A program made the translations under genes and the position numbers. This document shows, one piece after another, positions 29,407 through 37,674 of a DNA stretch of 64,000 nt (positions within the stretch are counted from its first letter, which is position 1; each line of letters begins with the position of its first letter). The notes below the pieces were generated by a model. That model was given only the letters and a program-made list of their open reading frames with translations, was not told the origin of the DNA and did no database searches. Source of the DNA: Xylophilus rhododendri (GTDB taxonomy: Bacteria > Pseudomonadota > Gammaproteobacteria > Burkholderiales > Burkholderiaceae_C); the NCBI RefSeq assembly GCF_009906855.1, contig NZ_CP047650.1, forward strand, positions 3,658,001 through 3,722,000, written 5' to 3'.

Positions 29407-30369
29407 ATGAACATCGTCTTCCTCGACCGCGCCACGCTTTCGCCCCAGACCACGCTGCCGGCCTTCGGCTTCGAACACCGCCTCGAAGTCTTCGACCGGA
29501 CCCGGCCCGAGGAGGTGGCCGCGCGCATCGCGGATGCCGACATCGTCATCGTCAACAAGGTCAAGCTGCCGGCCGAGCTGCTGGCCGCCGCGCCCCGGCT
29601 GAAGCTGGTGGCCGTGGCCGCCACCGGCACCGACAACGTGGACATCGCCGCCTGCGCGGCCCGCGGCATCGCCGTCAGCAATATCCGCAACTATGCGAAG
29701 CATTCGGTGCCGGAGCACACCTTCGCGCTGATCTTCGCCCTGCGCCGCAGCATCGTGGCCTATCGTGAGGCGGTGCGCGCGGGCCGCTGGCAGCAGGCCG
29801 GGCAGTTCTGCTTCTTCGACTATCCGATCCGCGACCTGGCCGGCTCCACCCTGGGCATCGTCGGCGACGGCGCGCTCGGCAACGCGGTGGCGGCCATGGG
29901 CCGGGCGCTGGGCATGAACGTGCTGTTCTCGGCGCACAAGGGCCGCGGCGGGCAGGGCTCGCTCTACACGCCTTTCGAGGAGGTGCTGGCGCGCTCCGAC
30001 GTCATCACCCTGCATTGCCCGCTGCGGCCGGCCACCCGCAACATGATCGGCGCGGCCGAGTTCGCGCTGATGCGCAGGAAGCCCCTGCTGATCAACACCG
30101 CACGCGGCGGCCTGGTGGACGAGTCCGCGGTCGGCCCGGCACTGCAGGCCGGCCAGATCGGCGGCGCCGGCTTCGACGTGACGAGCGTCGAGCCGCCGCC
30201 GGCCGACCATCCCTTCATGGCGCTGCTGGACCGGCCCGACTTCATCCTCACCCCGCATGTGGCCTGGGCCGCCGACGAGGCGGTGCAAAGCCTGGCCAAC
30301 CAGCTGGTGCACAACATCGAGGCCTTCCAGCGCGGCGAGCCGGTCAACCTGGTCAAGCCGGCGGCCTGA
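29407..30369 (+). CDS. D-2-hydroxyacid dehydrogenase (glycerate dehydrogenase/hydroxypyruvate reductase-like)
   Basis: A 320-residue D-isomer-specific dehydrogenase with catalytic R233 (NTARGG), E262 (SVEPPP) and H284 (TPHVAW). The Rossmann turn is GIVGDGALGNAV, and ATGTDNVDI lies in the substrate domain. The pattern is closest to hydroxypyruvate reductase/glycerate dehydrogenase. The next gene is a glycerate kinase, which supports conversion of hydroxypyruvate or glyoxylate to D-glycerate or glycolate. It starts 11 nt after the Bug gene. Confidence 0.88.
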   Translation: MNIVFLDRATLSPQTTLPAFGFEHRLEVFDRTRPEEVAARIADADIVIVNKVKLPAELLAAAPRLKLVAVAATGTDNVDIAACAARGIAVSNIRNYAKHSVPEHTFALIFALRRSIVAYREAVRAGRWQQAGQFCFFDYPIRDLAGSTLGIVGDGALGNAVAAMGRALGMNVLFSAHKGRGGQGSLYTPFEEVLARSDVITLHCPLRPATRNMIGAAEFALMRRKPLLINTARGGLVDESAVGPALQAGQIGGAGFDVTSVEPPPADHPFMALLDRPDFILTPHVAWAADEAVQSLANQLVHNIEAFQRGEPVNLVKPAA

Positions 30370-30370
30370 G

Positions 30371-31681
30371 ATGGTGGACATGAGCGACCCGCGCGCCCTG
30401 CTGCGCCAGCTCTACGACGCCGCCGTGCGGCGTGCCCAGCCGCTGCACACCATCGGCCCCTTCCTGCCGCCGCCGCCGCGCGGCCGCACGGTGGTGATCG
30501 GTGCCGGCAAGGCGGGCGGGGCGATGGCGCAGGCGGTCGAGGCGCTGTGGCCCGCCGATGCGCCGCTGGGCGGCCTGGTCGTCACCCGCTACCACCATGT
30601 GCCGCCGCGTCCCGCCGGCCTGCCCGAACGCATCGAGGTGGTGGAGGCCGCGCATCCGGTGCCCGACGCGGCCGGCCTGGCCGCCGCCGAACGCATGCTG
30701 GACCTGGTGCGCGGACTGGGGCCTGACGACCTGGTGCTGTGCCTGATCTCCGGCGGCGGCTCGGCCCTGCTGACCTTGCCCTGCGAAGGCCTGACGCTGG
30801 CCGACAAGCAGCGCATCAACCGCGAACTGCTGCTGTCGGGCGCCCATATCGGCGAGATGAACTGCGTGCGCAAGCACCTCTCGCGCATCAAGGGCGGCCG
30901 GCTGGCGGCGGCCTGCGGCCAGGCCCAGGTCCTGACCCTGGCGATCAGCGACGTGCCGGGCGACGACCCCGCCGTCATCGCCAGCGGCCCCACCGTGCCC
31001 GACCCGACCACCTGCGCCGATGCGCTGGACATCCTGCGCCGCTACGGCATCGCCTTGCCCGATGCGGTACGTGTGCAGCTCGAATCCGGCGCGCTGGAAA
31101 CACCCAAGCCGGGCGACGCCGTCTTCGCCCGCCAGCGGGTGGAACTCATCGCCACGCCGCAGCAATCCCTGGAAGCGGCCGCGGACGCGGCACGCGCCCT
31201 GGGCCTGACGGCGCATGTGTTGAGCGACGAGATCGAAGGCGAATCGCGCGAGGTCGGCAAGGTGCATGCCGCCCTGGCCCGCGCGGTGGCCCGGCGCGGC
31301 CAGCCCTTCGCGGCGCCCTGCGTGATCCTGTCCGGCGGCGAAACCACGGTCACCGTGCGCCCCCAGCCGGCCGGCACGCCCAAGGGCCGCGGCGGCCGGG
31401 CAGGCGAGTTCTGCCTGGGCCTGGCGCAGGCCCTGCAGGGCGAGCCGGGCGTCTGGGCGCTGGCGGCCGACACGGACGGCATCGACGGCGTGGAGGACAA
31501 CGCCGGCGCCTTCGTCGCGCCCGACACCCTGGCGCGCGGCGCCGCGGCCGGCCTGTCGCTCGCCGATCACCTGGACCGCAACGACGCCTATGCCTGGTTC
31601 GACGGCCTGGGCGATCTGCTGGTCACCGGGCCCACCCACACCAACGTCAACGATTTCCGCTGCCTGCTGGTGCAAGGCTGA
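30371..31681 (+). CDS. Glycerate 2-kinase (MOFRL/DUF4147 family)
   Basis: A 436-residue class II glycerate kinase: N-terminal DUF4147 domain (VVIGAGKAGGAMAQA and LISGGGSALLTLP with ISDVPGDDPAVIASGPT) and C-terminal MOFRL domain (ILSGGETTVTVR, then the family block GRGGRAGEFCLGLA, ADTDGIDG and PTHTNVND). It phosphorylates D-glycerate to 2-phosphoglycerate, feeding glycolysis. The older name is TtuD hydroxypyruvate reductase. Its last 35 nt overlap the 3' end of the convergent PPR gene. Confidence 0.9.
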   Translation: MVDMSDPRALLRQLYDAAVRRAQPLHTIGPFLPPPPRGRTVVIGAGKAGGAMAQAVEALWPADAPLGGLVVTRYHHVPPRPAGLPERIEVVEAAHPVPDAAGLAAAERMLDLVRGLGPDDLVLCLISGGGSALLTLPCEGLTLADKQRINRELLLSGAHIGEMNCVRKHLSRIKGGRLAAACGQAQVLTLAISDVPGDDPAVIASGPTVPDPTTCADALDILRRYGIALPDAVRVQLESGALETPKPGDAVFARQRVELIATPQQSLEAAADAARALGLTAHVLSDEIEGESREVGKVHAALARAVARRGQPFAAPCVILSGGETTVTVRPQPAGTPKGRGGRAGEFCLGLAQALQGEPGVWALAADTDGIDGVEDNAGAFVAPDTLARGAAAGLSLADHLDRNDAYAWFDGLGDLLVTGPTHTNVNDFRCLLVQG

Positions 31682-32486
31682 GCGCGGCCGGCGCTTCCCG
31701 CGGCGGCTCCGCCACGGGCATTCGCAGGATGCGGCCCAGCAGGGCGCGCACCCGGCGGTTGGGCTTGAGGCCATCGGCCTCCATGCAGCGGAGCACCTGG
31801 AGCGCGTCGGCCGGCTGCCGCGCATCCCTGCATGCGCTGAGCGTGACGAAGTAGAACTGCTGGTCGGGGAAGATGCCCAGAAAGCGGCCGTGCTGCCGCA
31901 CCTCGCGGAAGTAGAACGATGCCTTCGCGAGGTCGTGCGCGCAGCCGTAGGCATGGATCAGGCTGGTGTAGGTGCACAGGTCCGGTACGCATTTGCCCCG
32001 ATTCATGTCGTCGACCGCGGCGGCTGCCAGGTCGGTCTGCCCGAAGCGGCCGCTGGTGGCGATGATCGCGTTGAACAGCGTCGTATCCGGCTGGAAACGG
32101 ACACCGTCCGGGTTGGCCACGGCCTGGTTGAGCTGGGCCAGGCAGGCCAGGGTTTCCTCCAGGCTCTTGGCCATGGCGAGCCGGTGGGTGGCGAACTTCA
32201 GCAGGGAGTCGTGGCTGGAGATGCCGCGATGGAAATTCCGCATCTTGCGGAAGATCTGCCGGGCGGACTCGTACTGCCGACCGTGCGAGATCAGGATGCC
32301 GGCATCGGTGCCGGATGGGCGAAAAAGCTCGTTTTCGCCGGCCGCGCGAGCCGTGGCCACGGGCAGCGCCTCCTGTCCTGCGGGCAAGCCGGCGCTTTCG
32401 GGCTCCAGCGCCTGCAGCCCATTCGCAGGCCTTTCGGGAGGGGGCCAGGCCGGGGGCGCGGCGGCGCCATTGAGACGGAGGTCCAT
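31647..32486 (-). CDS. Pentatricopeptide-repeat (PPR) protein, candidate effector
   Basis: A 279-residue protein. After a Pro/Ala-rich N-terminus (1-55) come about five degenerate PPR units: roughly 61-92, 93-134, 135-169, 170-208 and 209-243. The third and fifth are exactly 35 residues long and end CVPD and LKPN; the pattern of TLFNAIIATSGRFGQ, CTYTSLIHAYGCAHD and DALQVLRCMEADGLKPN is the classical helix-turn-helix PPR consensus. PPR proteins bind RNA base by base and are mainly eukaryotic organelle proteins; in bacteria they are rare. There is no signal peptide. An imperfect PIP-like box lies upstream. Delivery into plant cells is inference. Confidence 0.75.
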   Translation of the reverse strand: MDLRLNGAAAPPAWPPPERPANGLQALEPESAGLPAGQEALPVATARAAGENELFRPSGTDAGILISHGRQYESARQIFRKMRNFHRGISSHDSLLKFATHRLAMAKSLEETLACLAQLNQAVANPDGVRFQPDTTLFNAIIATSGRFGQTDLAAAAVDDMNRGKCVPDLCTYTSLIHAYGCAHDLAKASFYFREVRQHGRFLGIFPDQQFYFVTLSACRDARQPADALQVLRCMEADGLKPNRRVRALLGRILRMPVAEPPREAPAALSLAPAGSGNR

Positions 32487-32532
32487 GGGGCACGATTCTT
32501 GGAAATCCGCGCCCTTCGACCCGGCCCCGCAG

Positions 32533-32557
32533 CCGCAGCGCTACCCGCCCGCGCGAA
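32533..32557 (-). promoter_or_regulatory. Imperfect PIP-like box before the PPR gene
   Basis: On the minus strand the sequence reads TTCGC-N15-TGCGG, one mismatch (TGCGG for TTCGG) from the TTCGB-N15-TTCGB plant-inducible promoter consensus. A near -10 (CAAGAA, consensus YANNRT) follows 31 nt later. The first half overlaps a possible GC hairpin after otsA, and the implied transcription start lies almost at the ATG, so this may be chance. Confidence 0.35.
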
Positions 32558-32569
32558 GGCGGGCCCGGC

Positions 32570-33949
32570 TCAGCTGCCCGACTGCTCCAGCACTTCCAGG
32601 AAGGTGCGCCGCCACCAGTGCACGTCCTGGGCCCGTATGCCGGCCAGCAGCTTCTGGTGGCGCTGCTGGCGTTCTTCCAGCGGCATGCGCAGGGCGCGCT
32701 GCAGGGTCTCGGCCGTGCCCTGGGTGTCGTAGGGATTGACCAGCAGCGCGTCCTTCATCTGCTCGGCCGCACCCGCGAAACGCGACAGCACCAGCACACC
32801 CGGATCGGCCGGGTCCTGCGCCGCCACGTATTCCTTGGCCACCAGGTTCATGCCGTCGCGCAGCGGCGTCACCAGGCCGACGGCGGCGGCCCGGCACAGG
32901 CCCGGCACCCGTTTGCGGGCCACGTTGCGGTGGATGTAGCGGATCGGCATCCAGTCCAGCTCGCCGTAGTCGCCGTTGATCGCGCCGCACAGGCCTTCCA
33001 GTTCCACCCGGATGTCGGTGTACGCATCCACGCTCTCGCGCGTGGGCGAGGCGATCTGGATCAGCGTGGCGCTGTCGCGGTTCTCCGGATAGAGCTTGAG
33101 CAGTTCGCGGAAGGCCCGCACCCGGTGCGGTATGCCCTTGGAGTAGTCCAGCCGGTCGATGCCCAGCAGCAGGCGGCGCTTGTGGTACTCCTCCTTCATG
33201 CGCAGATAGGTGTCGCGGCCTTCCTTGGCATGGGTCAGCGCGGCGAACTCGTCCACGTCGATGCCGATGGGAAAGGCCTGGCAGGTGATGGTGCGGCCGA
33301 AGGCGCGATAGCGGTGTTCGCCCAGCGCCTCGGCGCCCATCTCGGCCTCGGCATAACGGCTGAAGTGGGTGGCATCGGCCTCGCTCTGCAGGCCCACCAC
33401 GTCGTAGGAGAACATGGAACGCATCAGCCACTCGTGCTGCGGGATCGCGGCCAGGATCAGCTGCGGCGGCAGGGGGATGTGCAGGAAGAAGCCGATCTTC
33501 TGCTTGCAGCCCATGGCGCGCAGCTCGGCGGCCAGGGGGATCAGGTGGTAGTCGTGCACCCAGATGACATCGTCGTCCTTCAGCAGGGGCAGCAGCTTGC
33601 GTGCGAACAGCTGGTTGACGCGGCGGTAGCCGCCGATGTGGTCGGCATCGAAATGCGCCAGGTCCAGCCGGTAGTGGAACACCGGCCAGAGCACGCCGTT
33701 GCTGTAGCCCAGGTAGTAGCTGTCGTGGTCCTCGCGGCAGAGGTCGACGGTGGCCAGCTTGACCGGGCCGGACTGCTGCTGGTGCAGCTCGCCTTCGCCG
33801 GGCGTGCCGCCCTCGATGATGTTGCCGCTCCAGCCGAACCACATGCCGCCGGTCTTGTTCAATGCCTCGCCCAGGGCCACGGCCAATCCGCCTGCCGCGG
33901 CCTTGCGCGGGTCGGCCACGCGGTTCGATACGACTACCAATCTACCCAA
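32570..33949 (-). CDS. otsA: Alpha,alpha-trehalose-phosphate synthase (UDP-forming)
   Basis: A 459-residue GT20 enzyme making trehalose-6-phosphate from UDP-glucose and glucose-6-phosphate. Visible landmarks: the start [45 protein letters not shown], the nucleotide-binding [18 protein letters not shown], and [16 protein letters not shown]. The product is dephosphorylated by OtsB (gene at 36800). It lies 36 nt behind the GH15 gene, so the two are co-transcribed. Trehalose protects against osmotic and desiccation stress. Confidence 0.95.
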   Translation of the reverse strand: MGRLVVVSNRVADPRKAAAGGLAVALGEALNKTGGMWFGWSGNIIEGGTPGEGELHQQQSGPVKLATVDLCREDHDSYYLGYSNGVLWPVFHYRLDLAHFDADHIGGYRRVNQLFARKLLPLLKDDDVIWVHDYHLIPLAAELRAMGCKQKIGFFLHIPLPPQLILAAIPQHEWLMRSMFSYDVVGLQSEADATHFSRYAEAEMGAEALGEHRYRAFGRTITCQAFPIGIDVDEFAALTHAKEGRDTYLRMKEEYHKRRLLLGIDRLDYSKGIPHRVRAFRELLKLYPENRDSATLIQIASPTRESVDAYTDIRVELEGLCGAINGDYGELDWMPIRYIHRNVARKRVPGLCRAAAVGLVTPLRDGMNLVAKEYVAAQDPADPGVLVLSRFAGAAEQMKDALLVNPYDTQGTAETLQRALRMPLEERQQRHQKLLAGIRAQDVHWWRRTFLEVLEQSGS

Positions 33950-33985
33950 ACCAAATCCTTTCAGCCTCGCGGCTTTCTCTCGTTT

Positions 33986-35869
33986 TCAAATGACGCTGTC
34001 CCAGGGAGCGGACAGGCGCATGGCGGCGTTGATGATGCCCACCATCGAATAGGTCTGCGGGAAGTTGCCCCACATCTCCTTGGTTTCCGGATGGGTGTCC
34101 TCGCTCATGATGCCCAGGTGGTTGCGCGCGGCCAGCATGGTCTCGAAGATGCTGCGGGCCTCGTCCTTGCGGCCGATGCGGGCCAGGGCGTCGATCAGCC
34201 AGAAGGTGCAGATGTTGAAGGCCGTCTCGGGCTTGCCGAAATCGTCCGGCGCCTCGTAGCGGCGCATGTAGGGGCCGTCGCACAGGCTCTTCTGCATGGC
34301 TTCCACGGTGGAGACGAAACGCGGGTCCTTGGGGTCGATGAAACCCACCTCGGCCATCAGCAGCACGCTGGCGTCGAGGTCGCGGCCGCCGAAGCTCTCG
34401 GCGAAGGCCTGGCGCTCCTCGCTCCAGGACTTGGCGATGATCTCCTCCTGCATGCGCCTGGCGTGGCCATGCCAGTACTCGGCGCGGTCGGGCAGGCGCA
34501 GCTTGTCGGCGATCTTGGCGATGCGGTCGCAGGCGGCCCAGCTCATCAGCGCCGAGGACGTATGGATGCGCGCCCGGGTGCGCAGCTCCCACATGCCGGC
34601 GTCCGGCGTTCCGTAGACGGCGATGGCCTTCTCGCCGATGGTCTCCAGCTGCACGAACTCGGCCTTGCCGGCACGGTGCAGCAGGCGCTGGTCGTGGAAG
34701 GCCTGGGCGGCGCCCAGCACGATGTTGCCGTAGACGTCGTGCTGGAAATGCTCCTGCGCCTGGTTGCCCACCCGCACCGGGCCCATGCCGCGGTAGCCGG
34801 CCAGGTGATCGACGAAGGATTCGGGCAGCTGCTGCTCCATGCCGATGCCGTAGAGCGGCTGCACATGGCCGCCGCGGGCGGAGATCACCACGTTGCCGAG
34901 CCAGCGCAGGTAGTCCTCCATGGTGCCGAGTTCGGACAGGCTGTTGAGCGCCCGCACCACGAAGAAGGCATCGCGCAGCCAGCAGAAGCGGTAGTCCCAG
35001 TTGCGCTGGCTGCCCGGCGCCTCGGGGATGCTGGTCGTCATGGCCGCGACGATGGCGCCGGTCTCCTCGAAGAGCGAGAGCTTGAGGGTGATGGCGGCGC
35101 GGATCACGGCGTCCTGCCACTCCAGCGGCAGGTGCAGGCGCTGGGTCCACTTGCGCCAGTAGGCGATGGTTTCGCGTTCGAACTCGCGGGCGGTGTCGGC
35201 GATGCCGCTGTGCAGGGTCTCGTCGGCGCCCAGCATGAAATGCAGGTCGTGCGTGAGCATGAAGGGCGTCTTCGACAACACATGCGAGATGGGCGCATCG
35301 GTGTTCAGCCGCAGGATCATGTCCTGGCCGACGAAACGCATGTGGTTGCTGCCGCGGGTGATCTTGGGCGTCTCGCGGCCCCAGTCGAACTTCAGGTTCA
35401 GGTTCACCCGGATGCGCGGCGAGCCGTGCAGCGCACGCACCCGGCGCACCAGCATCTGCGGGCGGAAGAAGCGATTGCGGGAGAAGAAGCGCGGCGCGAA
35501 ATCGATGATCTCGATCGCATGGCCGGCCTTGTCGTAGAGCCGGGTGCGCAGCACCGCGGTGTTGAGTTCGTAGACCTGTTCGCTGCGCTCGAAGTCCTCG
35601 ATCTCGATGTCGAAGGCCGTGCCTTCCGGGCCGGGCTGCAGCAGGGCGTTGAAGACCGGATCGCCGTCGAAGCGCGGCATGCAGCACCAGACGATGCGGC
35701 CGCGGATGTCGACCAGGGCGCTCAGGCCGCAGTTGCCGATCAGGCCGACACGCAGCGAGGGATCGGCCGGCGGGCCGAAGCCGGGTTCGCGGGCCGCTTC
35801 ACGGGCGGCTTCGCCGGCGATGGCGGCGGCGGATGCGGCGGCGGAGGTGGGGGTTTCGGGCAGGCTCAT
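33986..35869 (-). CDS. Glycoside hydrolase family 15 enzyme (glucoamylase/trehalase type)
   Basis: About 627 residues from ATG 35869 (MSLPETPT). N-terminal beta-sandwich domain (IGNCGLSALVDIRGRIVWCCMPRFDGDPVF) followed by the (alpha/alpha)6 barrel with NWDYRFCWLRDAFFVVRAL, YRGMGPVRVGNQAQEHFQHDVYG and a C-terminal EMWGNFPQTYSMVGIINAA. This is the bacterial GH15 type commonly linked to otsA and otsB; members hydrolyse alpha-glucosidic bonds, and some act on trehalose. There is no signal peptide, so it is cytoplasmic. A longer in-frame start upstream (35995) is possible. Confidence 0.85.
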   Translation of the reverse strand: MSLPETPTSAAASAAAIAGEAAREAAREPGFGPPADPSLRVGLIGNCGLSALVDIRGRIVWCCMPRFDGDPVFNALLQPGPEGTAFDIEIEDFERSEQVYELNTAVLRTRLYDKAGHAIEIIDFAPRFFSRNRFFRPQMLVRRVRALHGSPRIRVNLNLKFDWGRETPKITRGSNHMRFVGQDMILRLNTDAPISHVLSKTPFMLTHDLHFMLGADETLHSGIADTAREFERETIAYWRKWTQRLHLPLEWQDAVIRAAITLKLSLFEETGAIVAAMTTSIPEAPGSQRNWDYRFCWLRDAFFVVRALNSLSELGTMEDYLRWLGNVVISARGGHVQPLYGIGMEQQLPESFVDHLAGYRGMGPVRVGNQAQEHFQHDVYGNIVLGAAQAFHDQRLLHRAGKAEFVQLETIGEKAIAVYGTPDAGMWELRTRARIHTSSALMSWAACDRIAKIADKLRLPDRAEYWHGHARRMQEEIIAKSWSEERQAFAESFGGRDLDASVLLMAEVGFIDPKDPRFVSTVEAMQKSLCDGPYMRRYEAPDDFGKPETAFNICTFWLIDALARIGRKDEARSIFETMLAARNHLGIMSEDTHPETKEMWGNFPQTYSMVGIINAAMRLSAPWDSVI

Positions 35870-35956
35870 CGGCGTTCTTTCTGGCTGTCTCTGCCTGGCC
35901 CGGCGGCGGGGGAGAAGGTTCCCCGCCTCGGCGAGGCAGAACAAGGACGTTGACGA

Positions 35957-36007
35957 GGACCTTACCAAACGCCGGCCGCCGCCCGCGTAGGCCATGTTCG
36001 CCGATGG
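35957..36007 (-). repeat. Two-block upstream element, copy A (before the GH15 gene)
   Basis: The block GGACCTTACCAAA (35957-35969, plus strand), a 15-nt spacer, and the block GCGTAGGCCATGTTCGCC (from 35985) recur with the same spacing in front of otsB. Shared sequence in front of two trehalose genes suggests a common promoter or operator, or a duplicated 5' region. Confidence 0.55.
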
Positions 36008-36040
36008 CCGCGCCGCTGGCTGGCCGGGCCGGCGCGGCGC

Positions 36041-36673
36041 TTATTCGTCCGTCACTTCGGTGATGACGGGGCCGGTGCGCGGCGTCTGGCTTGCCTTTGT
36101 CGTGGCATCGGGCGCCTGGTCCTCGTCCGCCGGTTCCTCGATGACAGGGCCGGGTACCGACGCCGCGGCAGCCTGTGGCCGGGGGCGTGGCATCACCACT
36201 TCGAGGACGTCCGCGAAAAGCGGCATGTCGTCTTGCACGAAGCGCGCTTTCCCCAGCGAGATTTCGCGCAGGGTGGCCAGGATGGCCGCGAAGCTGCACA
36301 AGCCGGCGAGCAGTTCGTCGCCAAAGTGCGGGTGATATTCCTGGGTGCGCACCAGTTCCACCGTCCGGGGATCGTGGGGCGGCAGGGTCTGGCCCGGCGC
36401 GAGCAGCAGCTCCAGCTCCTCGACGATCGGCAGCAGATGCTCGATGCAGGTGACGAGCAGCAGGGCCGTCAGCGGGTCGAACAGATGGCGGGCAGATCCG
36501 AAATCGGTGTCTTGCGCGGTCTCCGTACGGTCGTCCGGCAGTTCGAACAGCACGCTGAACGAACGGCGTGATGTGCCTGGATCGGCTTTCACCTGGGTGC
36601 TGTCCTTGGTGGGCACGCGGCGCAGGTCTGGCAGAGAACGGTGGTGGCTGGGATGAAGGGGATGGAAGGCCAT
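36041..36673 (-). CDS. Orphan protein of 210 residues, candidate hrp-regulated gene
   Basis: Not recognised. The start at ATG 36673 has GAGGAA 5 nt upstream. The N-terminus is rich in His, Pro, Ser and Arg (MAFHPLHPSHHRSLPD), the middle is helical (LFDPLTALLLVTCIEHLLPIV), and the C-terminus carries two acidic repeats GPVIEEPADED and GPVITEVTDE that resemble motifs in the neighbouring 736-residue orphan. There is no signal peptide or convincing membrane span. A perfect PIP box stands 87 nt upstream, giving a predicted leader of about 43 nt. It lies between otsB and the GH15 gene but seems to have its own promoter. A type III effector is the best guess. Confidence 0.6.
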   Translation of the reverse strand: MAFHPLHPSHHRSLPDLRRVPTKDSTQVKADPGTSRRSFSVLFELPDDRTETAQDTDFGSARHLFDPLTALLLVTCIEHLLPIVEELELLLAPGQTLPPHDPRTVELVRTQEYHPHFGDELLAGLCSFAAILATLREISLGKARFVQDDMPLFADVLEVVMPRPRPQAAAASVPGPVIEEPADEDQAPDATTKASQTPRTGPVITEVTDE

Positions 36674-36759
36674 GGATTTCCTCGATCGCCGAGGCTTCGG
36701 CGGGCTTGATGAACAAGCCTCCAAGATCGCCGCCCCATCCCCTGTCCAGGCCCGGCCGG

Positions 36760-36784
36760 CCGAAGCCGCGCCATGCCTGGCGAA
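36760..36784 (-). promoter_or_regulatory. Perfect PIP box (hrp-type promoter) before the 210-residue orphan
   Basis: The minus strand reads TTCGC-N15-TTCGG, an exact TTCGB-N15-TTCGB match. It lies in the non-coding gap between otsB and the orphan gene, in the right orientation. GATCTT at plus-strand 36723-36728 (read on the minus strand) follows after 31 nt, at the place of the -10 box (consensus YANNRT, here imperfect). Confidence 0.6.
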
Positions 36785-36799
36785 AAGAAGCGCCTGGCC

Positions 36800-37597
36800 T
36801 CAGCCCGCTTCGCTGCCCGGCTGCCCGGCGGCGGCTTCATCCGCATCCCGGCCGACCGAGGCGGCCAGCGGCGCCAGGGTGGTGCGCGCACTTGCCAGCC
36901 AGCCGCGCAGCGCGGCCGAACTCAGGCAGCGGTGCTGCGCGAGGCTGGCGCCTTCGCCGATCTTGATGCCGCGCCCGCCCAGCTGCTGGGCGGCGGCGAT
37001 GCCGGATTCATCGGTCACGTCGTCGCCGGCGAAGATGGGCACACGGCCGGCGAAGGGCTCGGTGGTCATGAAATAGGCGATGGCCTGGCCCTTGTGGATG
37101 CCGGCCGGCTTCACCTCGACCACGCATTTGCCGTAGAGCAGCTCCACGCCGGAGCGCCCGGCGACGATCTGCTGCATGGTGGCGCGGCACAGGGCTTCGA
37201 GCTGCGGCGCATGGCGGTAGTGCAGGGCGACCGAATGGGGCTTGCGTTCCACCAGCAGCCCGGCGTGCTGCGCGGCCAGTTCGGACATGGCCTCCACCGC
37301 GTCCTCCAGCGGCGGCTGGTCGACCGAGGGCCGGCTGCCGTCGGCCATGCGGTATTGCGCGCCGTGCTCGCCGGCCACGGGCAGCAGCAGGGGATGCAGG
37401 AACTGGTCGATGTCGGCGATCGGCCTGCCGGTCACGATGGCCAGGGCGCCGCCGAGCTGGCGGTGCAGGGCATCCAGGGTGGACACCAGCCCGCCCGGCA
37501 CCCGCACGGCATCGGGCGTGGCCGCGATGTCGACGAGGGTGCCGTCGAAGTCGAGGAAGAGGGCGGTATCCGGCAGTACGGTAGGCAGTAGCAACAT
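36800..37597 (-). CDS. otsB: Trehalose-6-phosphate phosphatase
   Basis: About 265 residues from ATG 37597 (MLLLPTVLPD). A HAD-superfamily phosphatase with motif I FLDFDGTLVDIA (D16 and D18), motif II region AIVTGRPIADID, and motif IV FAGDDVTDESG, with the small OtsB cap between. It removes phosphate from trehalose-6-phosphate made by OtsA. It is separated from otsA by the orphan gene and the GH15 gene, which is not the usual compact otsBA layout. A longer start (37663) would read into the conserved upstream element. Confidence 0.93.
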   Translation of the reverse strand: MLLLPTVLPDTALFLDFDGTLVDIAATPDAVRVPGGLVSTLDALHRQLGGALAIVTGRPIADIDQFLHPLLLPVAGEHGAQYRMADGSRPSVDQPPLEDAVEAMSELAAQHAGLLVERKPHSVALHYRHAPQLEALCRATMQQIVAGRSGVELLYGKCVVEVKPAGIHKGQAIAYFMTTEPFAGRVPIFAGDDVTDESGIAAAQQLGGRGIKIGEGASLAQHRCLSSAALRGWLASARTTLAPLAASVGRDADEAAAGQPGSEAG

Positions 37598-37603
37598 CGC
37601 CCG

Positions 37604-37653
37604 GGACCTTACCAAAAACGCCCGATGGGCGGCGTAGGCGAAGTTCGCCGATG
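37604..37653 (-). repeat. Two-block upstream element, copy B (before otsB)
   Basis: The same GGACCTTACCAAA block (37604-37616, plus strand), 15-nt spacer and GCGTAGGCGAAGTTCGCC block (from 37632) as copy A. Blocks and spacing are conserved while the spacer sequence differs, which argues for function at the DNA or RNA level. This copy ends 6 nt before the otsB ATG, so its TAAGG could also be the ribosome binding site. Confidence 0.55.
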
Positions 37654-37674
37654 CGGCCGGCACCGCCCGCGGCC

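Noticed and set aside
32533..32557. Calling the PPR gene definitely hrp-regulated
   Set aside because: The box has a mismatch, overlaps a possible hairpin, and would start transcription nearly at the ATG.
35955..37653. EcfG/RpoE-type stress promoter in the trehalose elements
   Set aside because: GAAC and CGTT parts are present, but the spacing (22 and 24 nt) is wrong and differs between the two copies.
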